Shown piece by piece: positions 9,117-17,501 of a DNA stretch of 64,000 nt; position 1 is the stretch's first letter, and every line of letters starts with the position of its first letter. The stretch covers positions 1-64,000 of the forward strand of contig PNKC01000010.1 in assembly GCA_013822275.1 (NCBI GenBank), given 5' to 3'. The translations under genes and the position numbers were made by a program. The notes under the pieces were generated by a model. It made no database searches and was not told where the DNA came from. It saw nothing but the letters and a program-made list of their open reading frames with translations. The DNA comes from Anaerolinea sp. GTDB taxonomy: Bacteria; Chloroflexota; Dehalococcoidia; Tepidiformales; Tepidiformaceae.

Positions 9117-9707
9117 ATGGGGAGAGGAAGCAAGATCGTGACCGTGATGGCATTCGGTTCGAACGTGCGCCAGCAGTGGGCCAACCGGCCCGGTCTGCGG
9201 CGCTGGGGCGGCGAGCTCATCTCCTGGTTCGCCATCGCCCTCCTGGCCGCCGCGGTCACCGGGCTGGTGTTCGTGGCGCTGACGCCGCGGCTCTTCGGCT
9301 GGCAGTTCGTCGTCGTCGCGGGCGGGAGCATGGAGCCAGCGGTGCCGTTCGGCAGCGTCGCCGTGATGGAAGACGTCCAGCCCTCCGAGCTGCGAGTGCG
9401 CGATATCGTCATGTTCCGCGAGGGCAACGGGAAAGTCGTGACGCACCGGATCGTCGCCATCTCCGATGACGGCCGGACGCTGACCACCCAGGGCGACGTG
9501 AACAACGCGCCGGATGAGACCAGGGTGCCGGTCACGGCGGTGCAGGGGCGATTCCGCTTCGCGGTGCCGGAAGTGGGGCGGTTCGTGCGCTGGATGGGGA
9601 CGCAACAGGGCTTCGTGACGCTGATCCTCGTCCCCGGCCTGACGATTATCGTGCTCGAACTTCTGTCAATCGGGCGGACTTTGCGGCAGAAGCCACCGGC
9701 GGCCTGA
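9117..9707 (+). CDS. Signal peptidase I, SipW/archaeal type (S26B)
   Basis: VVAGGSMEPAVPFGSV, RVRDIVMFREGNGKVVTHRIVAI, TQGDVNNAPD; two TM segments; start uncertain. Confidence 0.85.
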   Translation: MGRGSKIVTVMAFGSNVRQQWANRPGLRRWGGELISWFAIALLAAAVTGLVFVALTPRLFGWQFVVVAGGSMEPAVPFGSVAVMEDVQPSELRVRDIVMFREGNGKVVTHRIVAISDDGRTLTTQGDVNNAPDETRVPVTAVQGRFRFAVPEVGRFVRWMGTQQGFVTLILVPGLTIIVLELLSIGRTLRQKPPAA

Positions 9708-9778
9708 CCTGGCGCTGACCGGAGCGGGAGTGCCGTGGTCGTCTGGGCGATGGCGCCCGACTCGGCGACGCTCTGTCC

Positions 9779-11125
9779 ATGGCCAAGGCTCTGCGGCTTT
9801 ACCAGGCGACGGTGTTCAAGGACCTGCTCCAGGGCATGGGCCGGGCGCCGGGCGAAACGTTCACCGTGATGTTCCCGCGCCAGGCGGGCAAGAACGAGAT
9901 CTCGGCGTTCCTGGTGGCGGCGCTGCTGGCGAAACACGCGAAGGGTGGGGGCACGGTCGTCGTCTGCGCACCCACGTTGCACCCGCAGGCGGCAATCAGC
10001 CTGAATCGCACGGCCCACCTGATGACGGCGGCGAGGAGGCTTCTGGGCAAGGGCGCTATCACCAGGGGGCGCGACGGCAACGTGCTCTGCCTGGGCGCCG
10101 CCTCGGCGGTGTTCCTGAGCGGCTCGCCGGAAGCGCACGTGGCCGGGCACACCGCATCCCTCGCGATCATCGCCGATGAAGCGCAGGAGTTGGACGAAGC
10201 CTGGTTCAACCGCCAGTTCCGGCCGATGGCGGCATCCACAGGCGCGCCGACGGTGATGCTGGGGACGCCGTGGGACGGCCACACGCTGCTCGAGAAGGCG
10301 GTGAAACTAAACCTGGAGCGGGATGCCCGGCCACCCACAGGCGAGCCGGTCAAGCGTCACTACCAGGTGAGCTGGCAGGACGTCGCGGCTGCGCGGAAGG
10401 TGTACGGGCGCTACGTGGAGCAGGAGCGCGAACGGCTGGGCGCTCACCACCCGCTCTTCCTCAGCCAGTATGAACTCGTCACCGCGGAAGACACCGGGCG
10501 GTTGTTCCGCGGTGGCCAACTGACTGCGCTGGCTGGCGCCCACCCGCGGCTGGACACACCGATGGTGGGCGAACGCTACGTTGGCGGGCTCGACTTCGGG
10601 GGCGACGGGGGCGATGCCGACGCGACCGTGTTGACTATCGCCCGCGCGGCCGGCGAGCGCTGCGAGGTGGTTGCCCACGTCTCCTGGCAGGGGGCGGATT
10701 TCGGTGTGCTGGAAGCCGGGGTTATGGCCGAAGCGACACGTTGGCGCCTGGAACGGCTCTGTGCCGATTCCACGGGGCTTGGCGCGCCGATTGCGGCAAG
10801 GGTGGCCGCGCAGTTGGGCGACCGCGTTATCGAGCGCGTGGTGTTCACCGCTCAATCGAAGTCGGAACTGGGGTATGCGCTGCTGGCGGCGGCGAACACA
10901 GGGCGGATCACGCTCCATAGCGATGACGGTTCGCCTGAACTGGGGCGTTGCCTGCGGCAGCTGCGGGAATGCCGGGCGGGCTACCGGCTGAATCGCCAGA
11001 TGTGGTGGGAGGCGCCACCCGGCGGCCACGACGACTACGTGGCGAGCCTCGTGCTCTGCCTGCGGGCGGCCGAAGGGCTGGGGCCAAGCAGGATGGCGCG
11101 GGGGCGGGGGCGGGCGTCAGAGTGA
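9779..11125 (+). CDS. Phage-type terminase large subunit (TerL), orphan
   Basis: Walker A-like PRQAGKNE, Walker B LAIIADEAQELDEAW, RNaseH-like nuclease acidic motifs GGLDFGGDGGDADATV / CADSTGLGAP / GHDDYVASLVL. Confidence 0.82.
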   Translation: MAKALRLYQATVFKDLLQGMGRAPGETFTVMFPRQAGKNEISAFLVAALLAKHAKGGGTVVVCAPTLHPQAAISLNRTAHLMTAARRLLGKGAITRGRDGNVLCLGAASAVFLSGSPEAHVAGHTASLAIIADEAQELDEAWFNRQFRPMAASTGAPTVMLGTPWDGHTLLEKAVKLNLERDARPPTGEPVKRHYQVSWQDVAAARKVYGRYVEQERERLGAHHPLFLSQYELVTAEDTGRLFRGGQLTALAGAHPRLDTPMVGERYVGGLDFGGDGGDADATVLTIARAAGERCEVVAHVSWQGADFGVLEAGVMAEATRWRLERLCADSTGLGAPIAARVAAQLGDRVIERVVFTAQSKSELGYALLAAANTGRITLHSDDGSPELGRCLRQLRECRAGYRLNRQMWWEAPPGGHDDYVASLVLCLRAAEGLGPSRMARGRGRASE

Positions 11126-11261
11126 GCGATGCAGCCCCCTGTGGGGTCCGAAGACGCCTGGGCCGACGAGCGATTTCTTTCCCTCACCTTTCTGAAGTAG
11201 TATTGGCCCGCCGGTTGGGCATCCGCAAAGCGAGCCGGCGAAGCTGGAGGGAAAGCAGTAC

Positions 11262-11909
11262 ATGAACCTGACCTCAACCTGGCGAGGGCGTGGAGCACTC
11301 GCCGCCATCCTGGCGACCGCGGGCCTTGGGCTCGCCCTGGTGCTCGCATCGGCACCGCCAACCTCGGCGCAAACAGCGCCATCCGCGAACATCAAGCAGA
11401 TCACCCTTACCGGTGGCGAAGAGAACCCGCCAACAACGGCGAACGCGATCGGCTACTTCAGCGGGACGCTGACCGACGGGAAGCTTGAATTCGACCTCAG
11501 CGCAGTTGGCCCGGAACTGACGGCGGCCCACATCCACGCCGCCGCAAAGGGCGCCAACGGCGCGGTCGTCGCCTTCCTCTTCGGGCCGGCGGACCCTGCG
11601 GTGGGCGCGCTGCACCCTACGGGGACGATCACCCAGGCGAACCTCGTTGGGCCCCTGGCGGGGAACTGGAAGGGCTTCGCCGACGCAATGGCCAAGGGCG
11701 AGCTCTACGTGAACGTCCACTCCAAGGCGAACCCGGGTGGCGTTATCCGGGCACAGATCCCCGCCACCACACTTACGCCTGCCGCGCCGAAGACGGGGAA
11801 CTCGGCTGGCTCGAACGGGCCAATCGGCGCCACGCAGGGCGCGGGCGTGCTCCTGCTCGTCGTGGCCGCGGGCGCGTTGGTGGTCGTGATGGCAAAGCGC
11901 CGGGCGTAG
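11262..11909 (+). CDS. CHRD-domain secreted protein with C-terminal APKTG-like sorting motif and TM anchor
   Basis: LTGGEENPPTTANAIGYFSG, AAHIHAAAKGANG, VNVHSKANPGGVIRAQI; C-term PKTG...LLLVVAAGALVVVMAKRRA. Confidence 0.85.
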   Translation: MNLTSTWRGRGALAAILATAGLGLALVLASAPPTSAQTAPSANIKQITLTGGEENPPTTANAIGYFSGTLTDGKLEFDLSAVGPELTAAHIHAAAKGANGAVVAFLFGPADPAVGALHPTGTITQANLVGPLAGNWKGFADAMAKGELYVNVHSKANPGGVIRAQIPATTLTPAAPKTGNSAGSNGPIGATQGAGVLLLVVAAGALVVVMAKRRA

Positions 11910-12087
11910 GCGCCCGGAGTGGCGAAAACCATCGGGGGAGGTAGCGGGCAATAGCCGCTGCCTCCCCTCTCCATCCGTCCGCTGGCCCCTGGCGCGGATG
12001 CGACGGCCCGGCTGGCGGCGTGTTCGAAAAGCGGCGCGGGGATGGGTTTCGCCAGGCTGATTCGCATCTCGCCCCGTTTGTCATATC

Positions 12088-13446
12088 ATGCGTGGCATCA
12101 CGAAACGCGGCCGGAACGACCCGCCGCCAGAAGGAAAGTCTTTGGAACTGCAAAACGCCGTCATCGTCGATGGGGCACGCTCGGCATTCAGCCGCGGCGG
12201 CCGTGGCAAACTCGTCGCAACCCGCCTGGATGAAGCTGGAGCAACCGTGCTTCGCGCGCTCCTCGAGCGCAACCCGAAGGTGCGCCCGGAGATGATCGAA
12301 GACATCGCCCTTGGCAACGTTGGTGGCGCCGGGGAACTCGCTGGCATCGGCGCGGATACGGTAGCCCGCCTCGCCGGCCTCCCGGCGGAGATCTCCGCCG
12401 TTGACAGCAACCGTCAGTGCGGGTCGTCGATGGAGACGCTCCACCGCGTCGCCCAGTCGATCATGGTGGGCGCCACCGAATGTGGCGTGGCCCTCGGCAT
12501 CGAGCGCATGGGCCGGAACCTTGGTGGCGGGCCTCGCGGCGCCACAACGCGCATCACGGAGTTCAATCAGCGCCGCCTCCAGCAGACACCGCTCCAGCGG
12601 AACATGGCTGCGAACCACTTCGAAGACTTCAGCGTGAAGTTCCAGGACGAAATCCTCGACTACTCGCCGGTACTCTCCATGCCCCAGACCGCCCAGAACG
12701 CGGCCGAGGTTTACGGCCTGAGCCGCGAAGAGATGGACCAGTTCGCCGTGGAGAGCCACCGCAAGGCCGTGGCCGCCTACGAAGCTGGCTTCTACAAGCG
12801 CGAGATCATCCCGCTTGAAGTGGAAGAGCCGGTCTTCGACGCGGAAGGCAACTGGGTGGAGGCCGAGCGCGGCAAGACGTCGATCTTCGACCGGGACGAA
12901 TGCATCCGCCCGGGCACGAACATGGAAACGCTCGGCCAGCTTCCCGCGATCAAGGGCATCGTCAGCCCGACGGGCCAGGAGATCCGGATCACCGCCGGCA
13001 ACAGCTGCCCGACGAACGACGGCATCACGGCCGCCATCATCATGAGCGAGAAGCGGGCGCTGGAGCTCGGCCTCGAGCCGCTGGCGCGCATCATTGGCTT
13101 CGGCATCTCCGGCGTGAAGCCGCAGGTGATGGGCCTTGGCCCCATCCCTTCAACGCGCAAGGCGCTTCGCCACGCAGGCATCACGGCCGACCAGATCGAC
13201 CGCGTTGAGTTCAACGAGGCGTTCGCCGCGCAGGTCATCCCGTCCTGCAAGGAACTCGGCATCCCGCTGGACCGCGTGAACGTGAACGGCGGCTCGATCG
13301 CCCTTGGCCACCCGCTCGGCGCGACGGGCGCCCGCCTGGTGCTCACGGTTGCGCACGAACTGCAGCGCAGCGGCGGCCGCTACGGCCTCGCCACGCAGTG
13401 CATCGGCGCTGGCATGGGCATCAGCACGATCATCGAGCGCATCTAG
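12088..13446 (+). CDS. Acetyl-CoA acetyltransferase (thiolase)
   Basis: DSNRQCGSSMETLH, NVNGGSIALGHPLGATGAR, CIGAGMG; possible TTG start at 'TTGGAACTGCAAAAC' after AGAAGGAAAG. Confidence 0.93.
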   Translation: MRGITKRGRNDPPPEGKSLELQNAVIVDGARSAFSRGGRGKLVATRLDEAGATVLRALLERNPKVRPEMIEDIALGNVGGAGELAGIGADTVARLAGLPAEISAVDSNRQCGSSMETLHRVAQSIMVGATECGVALGIERMGRNLGGGPRGATTRITEFNQRRLQQTPLQRNMAANHFEDFSVKFQDEILDYSPVLSMPQTAQNAAEVYGLSREEMDQFAVESHRKAVAAYEAGFYKREIIPLEVEEPVFDAEGNWVEAERGKTSIFDRDECIRPGTNMETLGQLPAIKGIVSPTGQEIRITAGNSCPTNDGITAAIIMSEKRALELGLEPLARIIGFGISGVKPQVMGLGPIPSTRKALRHAGITADQIDRVEFNEAFAAQVIPSCKELGIPLDRVNVNGGSIALGHPLGATGARLVLTVAHELQRSGGRYGLATQCIGAGMGISTIIERI

Positions 13447-13554
13447 TCTTCTCGCTTCGAGACGACCCAAGGAGACGGGGCCGGGCAACCGGCCCCGTTC
13501 TGTTTGTGTGCGTACCGCGGACTAACCCCACCGGGTTCGATGTATACTTGGGCG

Positions 13555-13821
13555 ATGACCGCAAAGCAGGTTCGAATGCGACAGAACTCGCCCGGTGACC
13601 AGTTGCGGCCAACCGTTGCTGGCGACCGACCCGAGTGTGAGCCCCTCTCCGAGGACGAAGCCTGGGAACTGTATGTGCGGTGCGCCCGAGACGAGCTCGG
13701 CCTCACGCCAGACGAGTTCGAACAAGCGTGGGCACGCGGCGACTTCGAAGAAGGCCCGGGGCACTCGGCGGGCGTGGGTGTCTGGATGGTACGGGCGAGC
13801 CGGCCAGCGCGCCCAGCCTGA
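13555..13821 (+). CDS. Small hypothetical protein, possible antitoxin-like partner
   Basis: SEDEAWELYVRCARDELGLTPDEFEQAWARGDF; TATACT 6 nt before ATG. Confidence 0.55.
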   Translation: MTAKQVRMRQNSPGDQLRPTVAGDRPECEPLSEDEAWELYVRCARDELGLTPDEFEQAWARGDFEEGPGHSAGVGVWMVRASRPARPA

Positions 13822-13824
13822 CCG

Positions 13825-14334
13825 ATGCCCCGAACGACTCCGCGAGCCGTTATCGCAGACCACGTGGAGCAGTTGAGCCTGACCTTGTCCGTAGTGACGA
13901 AAGCGACGTTCGTTCACCGGTTTCCGAACGCTGCAGACGGCGAGGCTGTGGTGGTCGCAAACCAGGGTGCGGCCTTCCCGCTCTCTGGCCGGGCTCGGCG
14001 ACTGGACGTCGTGCTCCGTTTGCGTTTGGCGCCCATAACGACCGGTGGAGCCGGGGAGATGACCGCTCGCCTTACGTCGTACGTCTATCAGCTCAGCGCA
14101 GCGGGCGGAGCCGAGATCCTTGCTTACCATTGGCACCCCGGCAGCGCCGAGGCGCGCCCACACCTCCACATCAGCGCCGCAGCGGGAAGCGTTCTCCCCG
14201 AACTGCAGCGCGCCCACCTGCCCACGGGAAAGGTAGAGTTGGCGGAATTCATCCGCTTGCTGGTCCGGGATTTCGGCGTCCGGCCGTTGCGGAAGGACTG
14301 GAGGCGCGTCCTCGGGGTCTCCGCGCAGCCGTAA
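13825..14334 (+). CDS. Hypothetical protein, possible partner of 13555-13821
   Basis: Starts 4 nt after upstream stop; continuous 169-aa frame. Confidence 0.55.
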   Translation: MPRTTPRAVIADHVEQLSLTLSVVTKATFVHRFPNAADGEAVVVANQGAAFPLSGRARRLDVVLRLRLAPITTGGAGEMTARLTSYVYQLSAAGGAEILAYHWHPGSAEARPHLHISAAAGSVLPELQRAHLPTGKVELAEFIRLLVRDFGVRPLRKDWRRVLGVSAQP

Positions 14335-14391
14335 CCATCGTGTGCGCCCCCGTCTCGCCTCGTTGGCGGCACCTGAAAGCGCCCGGCGAGC

Positions 14392-15645
14392 CTACTCCGC
14401 TGCTTCCGCCGCAACATCCCCGATCGCCTCGCCGAGCCGCTCCGCGATGGAGTCCAGGTCGGCTTCCGTCAGCACAGTGCTGAGCGACATCAACCCGCGG
14501 GCGGAGAGGTAGACGCCACGGTTCATCGCCGCAAGGTGAAAGAGTCCGTTCTTCTCGTTGACGGCGCGGGCAGCCTCGGGGTCCGGGCTCGCCGCGTTGA
14601 AGGTGATGTGGAGCAGTGAGCCGATCCGGCGGACCGTGACGTCCAGCGCCGCCGCCGCGGCGGCAGCCTTCAGCCTGCCATCCAGCTCTTCCGCCTGGCC
14701 GGCCATGATGGCGATGCGCTCCGGGGTGAGTTCGCGCACGGAGACAACGCCCGCCGCCGTGGTAACAGGGTTGCCATTGAACGTGCCGGAGTGGCTGAAG
14801 ACGCCGCGCCGCGGGTCGAGCAGGTCCATCAGGTCGCGCCGCCCGCCGATGGCGCCCACCGGGAACCCGCCGCCGATCAGCTTCCCGAACATCGTCAGGT
14901 CCGGCCTGATGCCGAGCTCCTTCTGGTAACCGCCGGTGGACATGCGGAAGGTAATCACCTCATCGAGCACGAATACGGCGCCAGCCTTGCTTGCCGCCGC
15001 CTGGACACGTGTGAAGAATTCGGGCGGGGCGTAGCCGATGCCGCCGGGCGCCCCTTCGAGGAAGACGGCCGCAATCTCGTGGCCCCGCTCGGTCAGGACA
15101 GCCTCGAAGCCCGCCGCGTCACCCCATTTGGCGGTCAGCGTATGTTCCCAGGCGGGCGCGCTGGCGCCACCGGCGACGAACGCCTCGTGGCTGCCGTGAT
15201 AGCCTCCGCGTGCCATCAGGAGCTTGGTGCGGCCCGTCGCCGCGCGAGCGACCTGGAGGGCGAGCATCCCCGCCTCCGTTCCGGAGTTGCAGAAGCGCAC
15301 CGAATCCACGGAGGCAACGCGGTTTGCCAGAAGTTCGGCCAGTTCCACCTGGTGGAGGTTGCGCGCGGGCCAGGCGGTTCCGCGACGGATGGCGTTCGTG
15401 GCGGCCTCGACAATCGGCGCGTAGTTGTGGCCGTGGACGAGGCTGGTGTAGTTGCAGATCACGTCGAAGTACTCGTTGCCGTCCAGGTCCCAGACGCGTG
15501 CGCCGTCGCCCCGGACGAGGGTGAGGGGGTAGGGCGCGTGGTAGCCGGCGGCGCGCGTTTCGCCCGCGGGCATAACGGCTTCGGCGCGCTCGCCCAGTTC
15601 ACGCGATGCGGGCGTACGGGAGAGATAGGTGTGGTGGATGCGCAT
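14392..15645 (-). CDS. Class III aminotransferase (glutamate-1-semialdehyde aminomutase-like)
   Basis: VRFCNSGTEAGMLALQVARAATGR, FVLDEVITFRMSTGG, PDLTMFGKLIGGGFPVGAIGG. Confidence 0.9.
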   Translation of the reverse strand: MRIHHTYLSRTPASRELGERAEAVMPAGETRAAGYHAPYPLTLVRGDGARVWDLDGNEYFDVICNYTSLVHGHNYAPIVEAATNAIRRGTAWPARNLHQVELAELLANRVASVDSVRFCNSGTEAGMLALQVARAATGRTKLLMARGGYHGSHEAFVAGGASAPAWEHTLTAKWGDAAGFEAVLTERGHEIAAVFLEGAPGGIGYAPPEFFTRVQAAASKAGAVFVLDEVITFRMSTGGYQKELGIRPDLTMFGKLIGGGFPVGAIGGRRDLMDLLDPRRGVFSHSGTFNGNPVTTAAGVVSVRELTPERIAIMAGQAEELDGRLKAAAAAAALDVTVRRIGSLLHITFNAASPDPEAARAVNEKNGLFHLAAMNRGVYLSARGLMSLSTVLTEADLDSIAERLGEAIGDVAAEAAE

Positions 15646-15744
15646 GGTGTTCCAACCGCTGAGGTTGCGGGCATCTTGCCACATTGCGGGTGGGTCCGAA
15701 CACGGGGCTCTCCGAACTGCTGGCATGGCTGGTACAATCGACGA

Positions 15745-15972
15745 ATGCCCAGCACCGTCCAGTTGACCGCCATCATCGAACGCGAGGGCGACCTGTTCTC
15801 CGCGCTCTGCCCTGAACTCGATATCGCGAGCGCGGGAGAATCCGTGGAGGACGCGCGCAAGAACCTCGTGGAGGCGCTTGAGCTGTTCTTCGAATCGGCT
15901 GAGCCGGAAGAGGTTGGCAGGCGCCTGGCAACCGAGGTGTACGTCACACACCTTGAGCTGGCCATTGGGTAG
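15745..15972 (+). CDS. HicB-like antitoxin
   Basis: LTAIIEREGDLFSALCPELDIASAGESVEDARKNLVEALELFFE; TACAAT 6 nt before ATG. Confidence 0.85.
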   Translation: MPSTVQLTAIIEREGDLFSALCPELDIASAGESVEDARKNLVEALELFFESAEPEEVGRRLATEVYVTHLELAIG

Positions 15973-16192
15973 GCTTCGACCCCTCACGGGCCGAGAGGTA
16001 TGCGAGATACTTGAGGCTCACGGGTTTCGAGTCGACCGGCAGCGCGGCAGCCATGTCATCATGAAGCGCTCCCTGCCGCCCCCGTCCCGGACCGTCCCCG
16101 TGCCACTGCACCGCGAAGTTCCGGCGGGCACGTTGCGATCCATCATCCGCCAGTCCGGCCTCGCCTCCGAACTGTTCGAGTTTCCCGCGTAG
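15965..16192 (+). CDS. HicA-like mRNA interferase toxin
   Basis: LTGREVCEILEAHGFRVDRQRGSHVIMKR...VPLHREVPAGTLRSIIRQSGL; likely TTG start overlapping the hicB stop. Confidence 0.85.
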   Translation: MGRLRPLTGREVCEILEAHGFRVDRQRGSHVIMKRSLPPPSRTVPVPLHREVPAGTLRSIIRQSGLASELFEFPA

Positions 16193-16196
16193 CGCA

Positions 16197-17429
16197 TCAC
16201 GGCAATTGCGTAAGCGTGGGCTGCGGGTCCACCACCGGCGCACGCCGCAGTGTTTCGGGCATGCGGAACAAGATCAGGAGTGCGCCGAACATCCCCACGC
16301 CGCCCATGAAGACCGACGCCCCGCCGAGGGTGACCAGCGCCGTAAGCCCCGCGACCGCGAGCGGGCCGCCCGCCGTGCCGAGGTCGCCGCAGAGCCGCCA
16401 GGCGCCGAGGAACTGGGCCCTGCCTATCGCGGGTGAGAAGTCCGCGCCCAGGGTCATGATGATCCCACTGCCCAGCCCGTTGCCGAAGCCGATGACGAGC
16501 CCGACAGCCGTGATCGACCAGAACTCGCCGGTCAACGGCAGCAGCACCATGCCAACCGACATGATGGTGAGGCAGGGGATGGCGACGGACTTGCGCCCCC
16601 AGCGGTCCATCGCGCTGCCCGCCGGGTAGAAGAGCGTCATCTCCATCGCCATCGAGATGCCGAAGATGAGGCTGACCTGGGCTGCATCGAGGCCGATGTG
16701 GGCTGCCCACAACGGGAGGACGCTCTGGCGAGTCGCTCGCAGGGACTGGATCGCGATGGCGCCCACGCCGGCGGTGAAGAATACGGACGCGTTCTCGCGG
16801 ACCACTCGCGTGAAGTTGATGTGCTCATGCGCGGCTGCCGGCCCGTCGTCGCCATCCCGCACGTAGATGAGGAGGAATCCGCATGCCGCCGCGGCGGTGA
16901 TGATGTGGAGGTAGTAGGCGCCATCCAGCCCGAGCAGCATCGCCGCGACAACGCCCGCGAACGGCCCAACGAAGCTGCCGACGCGGTTGAGGCCCCCGAG
17001 CGTGGAGAGCGCACGGCCGCGCAGTTCGATGGGGACGGACTCGCTGACGTAATTGAGGCGGGCAAGAAGCCAGACGGACCAGCCACACCCCATGAGGAAC
17101 GTGAACACCCCGAACAGCCACGGCGAAGGGCTCCACGCCGAACCGGCGAGCGACACGACGACGATGACTGTCCCGGCGGCCATCGCCCGGCGTTCGCCGA
17201 AGCGTGAGACGAGCCATCCCGCCGGGACATCGAAGACGAGGACGCCGATCCCGCGCAGGGCAACAATGAAGCCGGCGACAGCGAGGCTCGCGCCCAGGTC
17301 CTTCGCCGCCAGCGCCACGATGGGGATAACCGCGCCCTGCCCGACTGCGAACAGGAACGTGGGAAAGTAGACGGAAAGCATGAGCGAGCGGAGCGTTGGT
17401 GCGCGCGAAGGGGTTCCGGCTGGCTGCAT
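16197..17429 (-). CDS. MFS transporter
   Basis: 12-TM hydrophobicity, RFGERRAMAAG loop, DRWGRKSVAIP loop. Confidence 0.85.
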   Translation of the reverse strand: MQPAGTPSRAPTLRSLMLSVYFPTFLFAVGQGAVIPIVALAAKDLGASLAVAGFIVALRGIGVLVFDVPAGWLVSRFGERRAMAAGTVIVVVSLAGSAWSPSPWLFGVFTFLMGCGWSVWLLARLNYVSESVPIELRGRALSTLGGLNRVGSFVGPFAGVVAAMLLGLDGAYYLHIITAAAACGFLLIYVRDGDDGPAAAHEHINFTRVVRENASVFFTAGVGAIAIQSLRATRQSVLPLWAAHIGLDAAQVSLIFGISMAMEMTLFYPAGSAMDRWGRKSVAIPCLTIMSVGMVLLPLTGEFWSITAVGLVIGFGNGLGSGIIMTLGADFSPAIGRAQFLGAWRLCGDLGTAGGPLAVAGLTALVTLGGASVFMGGVGMFGALLILFRMPETLRRAPVVDPQPTLTQLP

Positions 17430-17501
17430 GAGCAGACACTACCCTCGCGAGGGACCGTGCGCCACGCGGGGCCTCTGAGCCTCCAAGGTTCCACCACAGC
17501 G

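Noticed and set aside
9779-11125. Complete prophage
   Set aside because: No portal, capsid, tail, lysis, integrase or att-flanked tRNA genes nearby; only TerL is supported.
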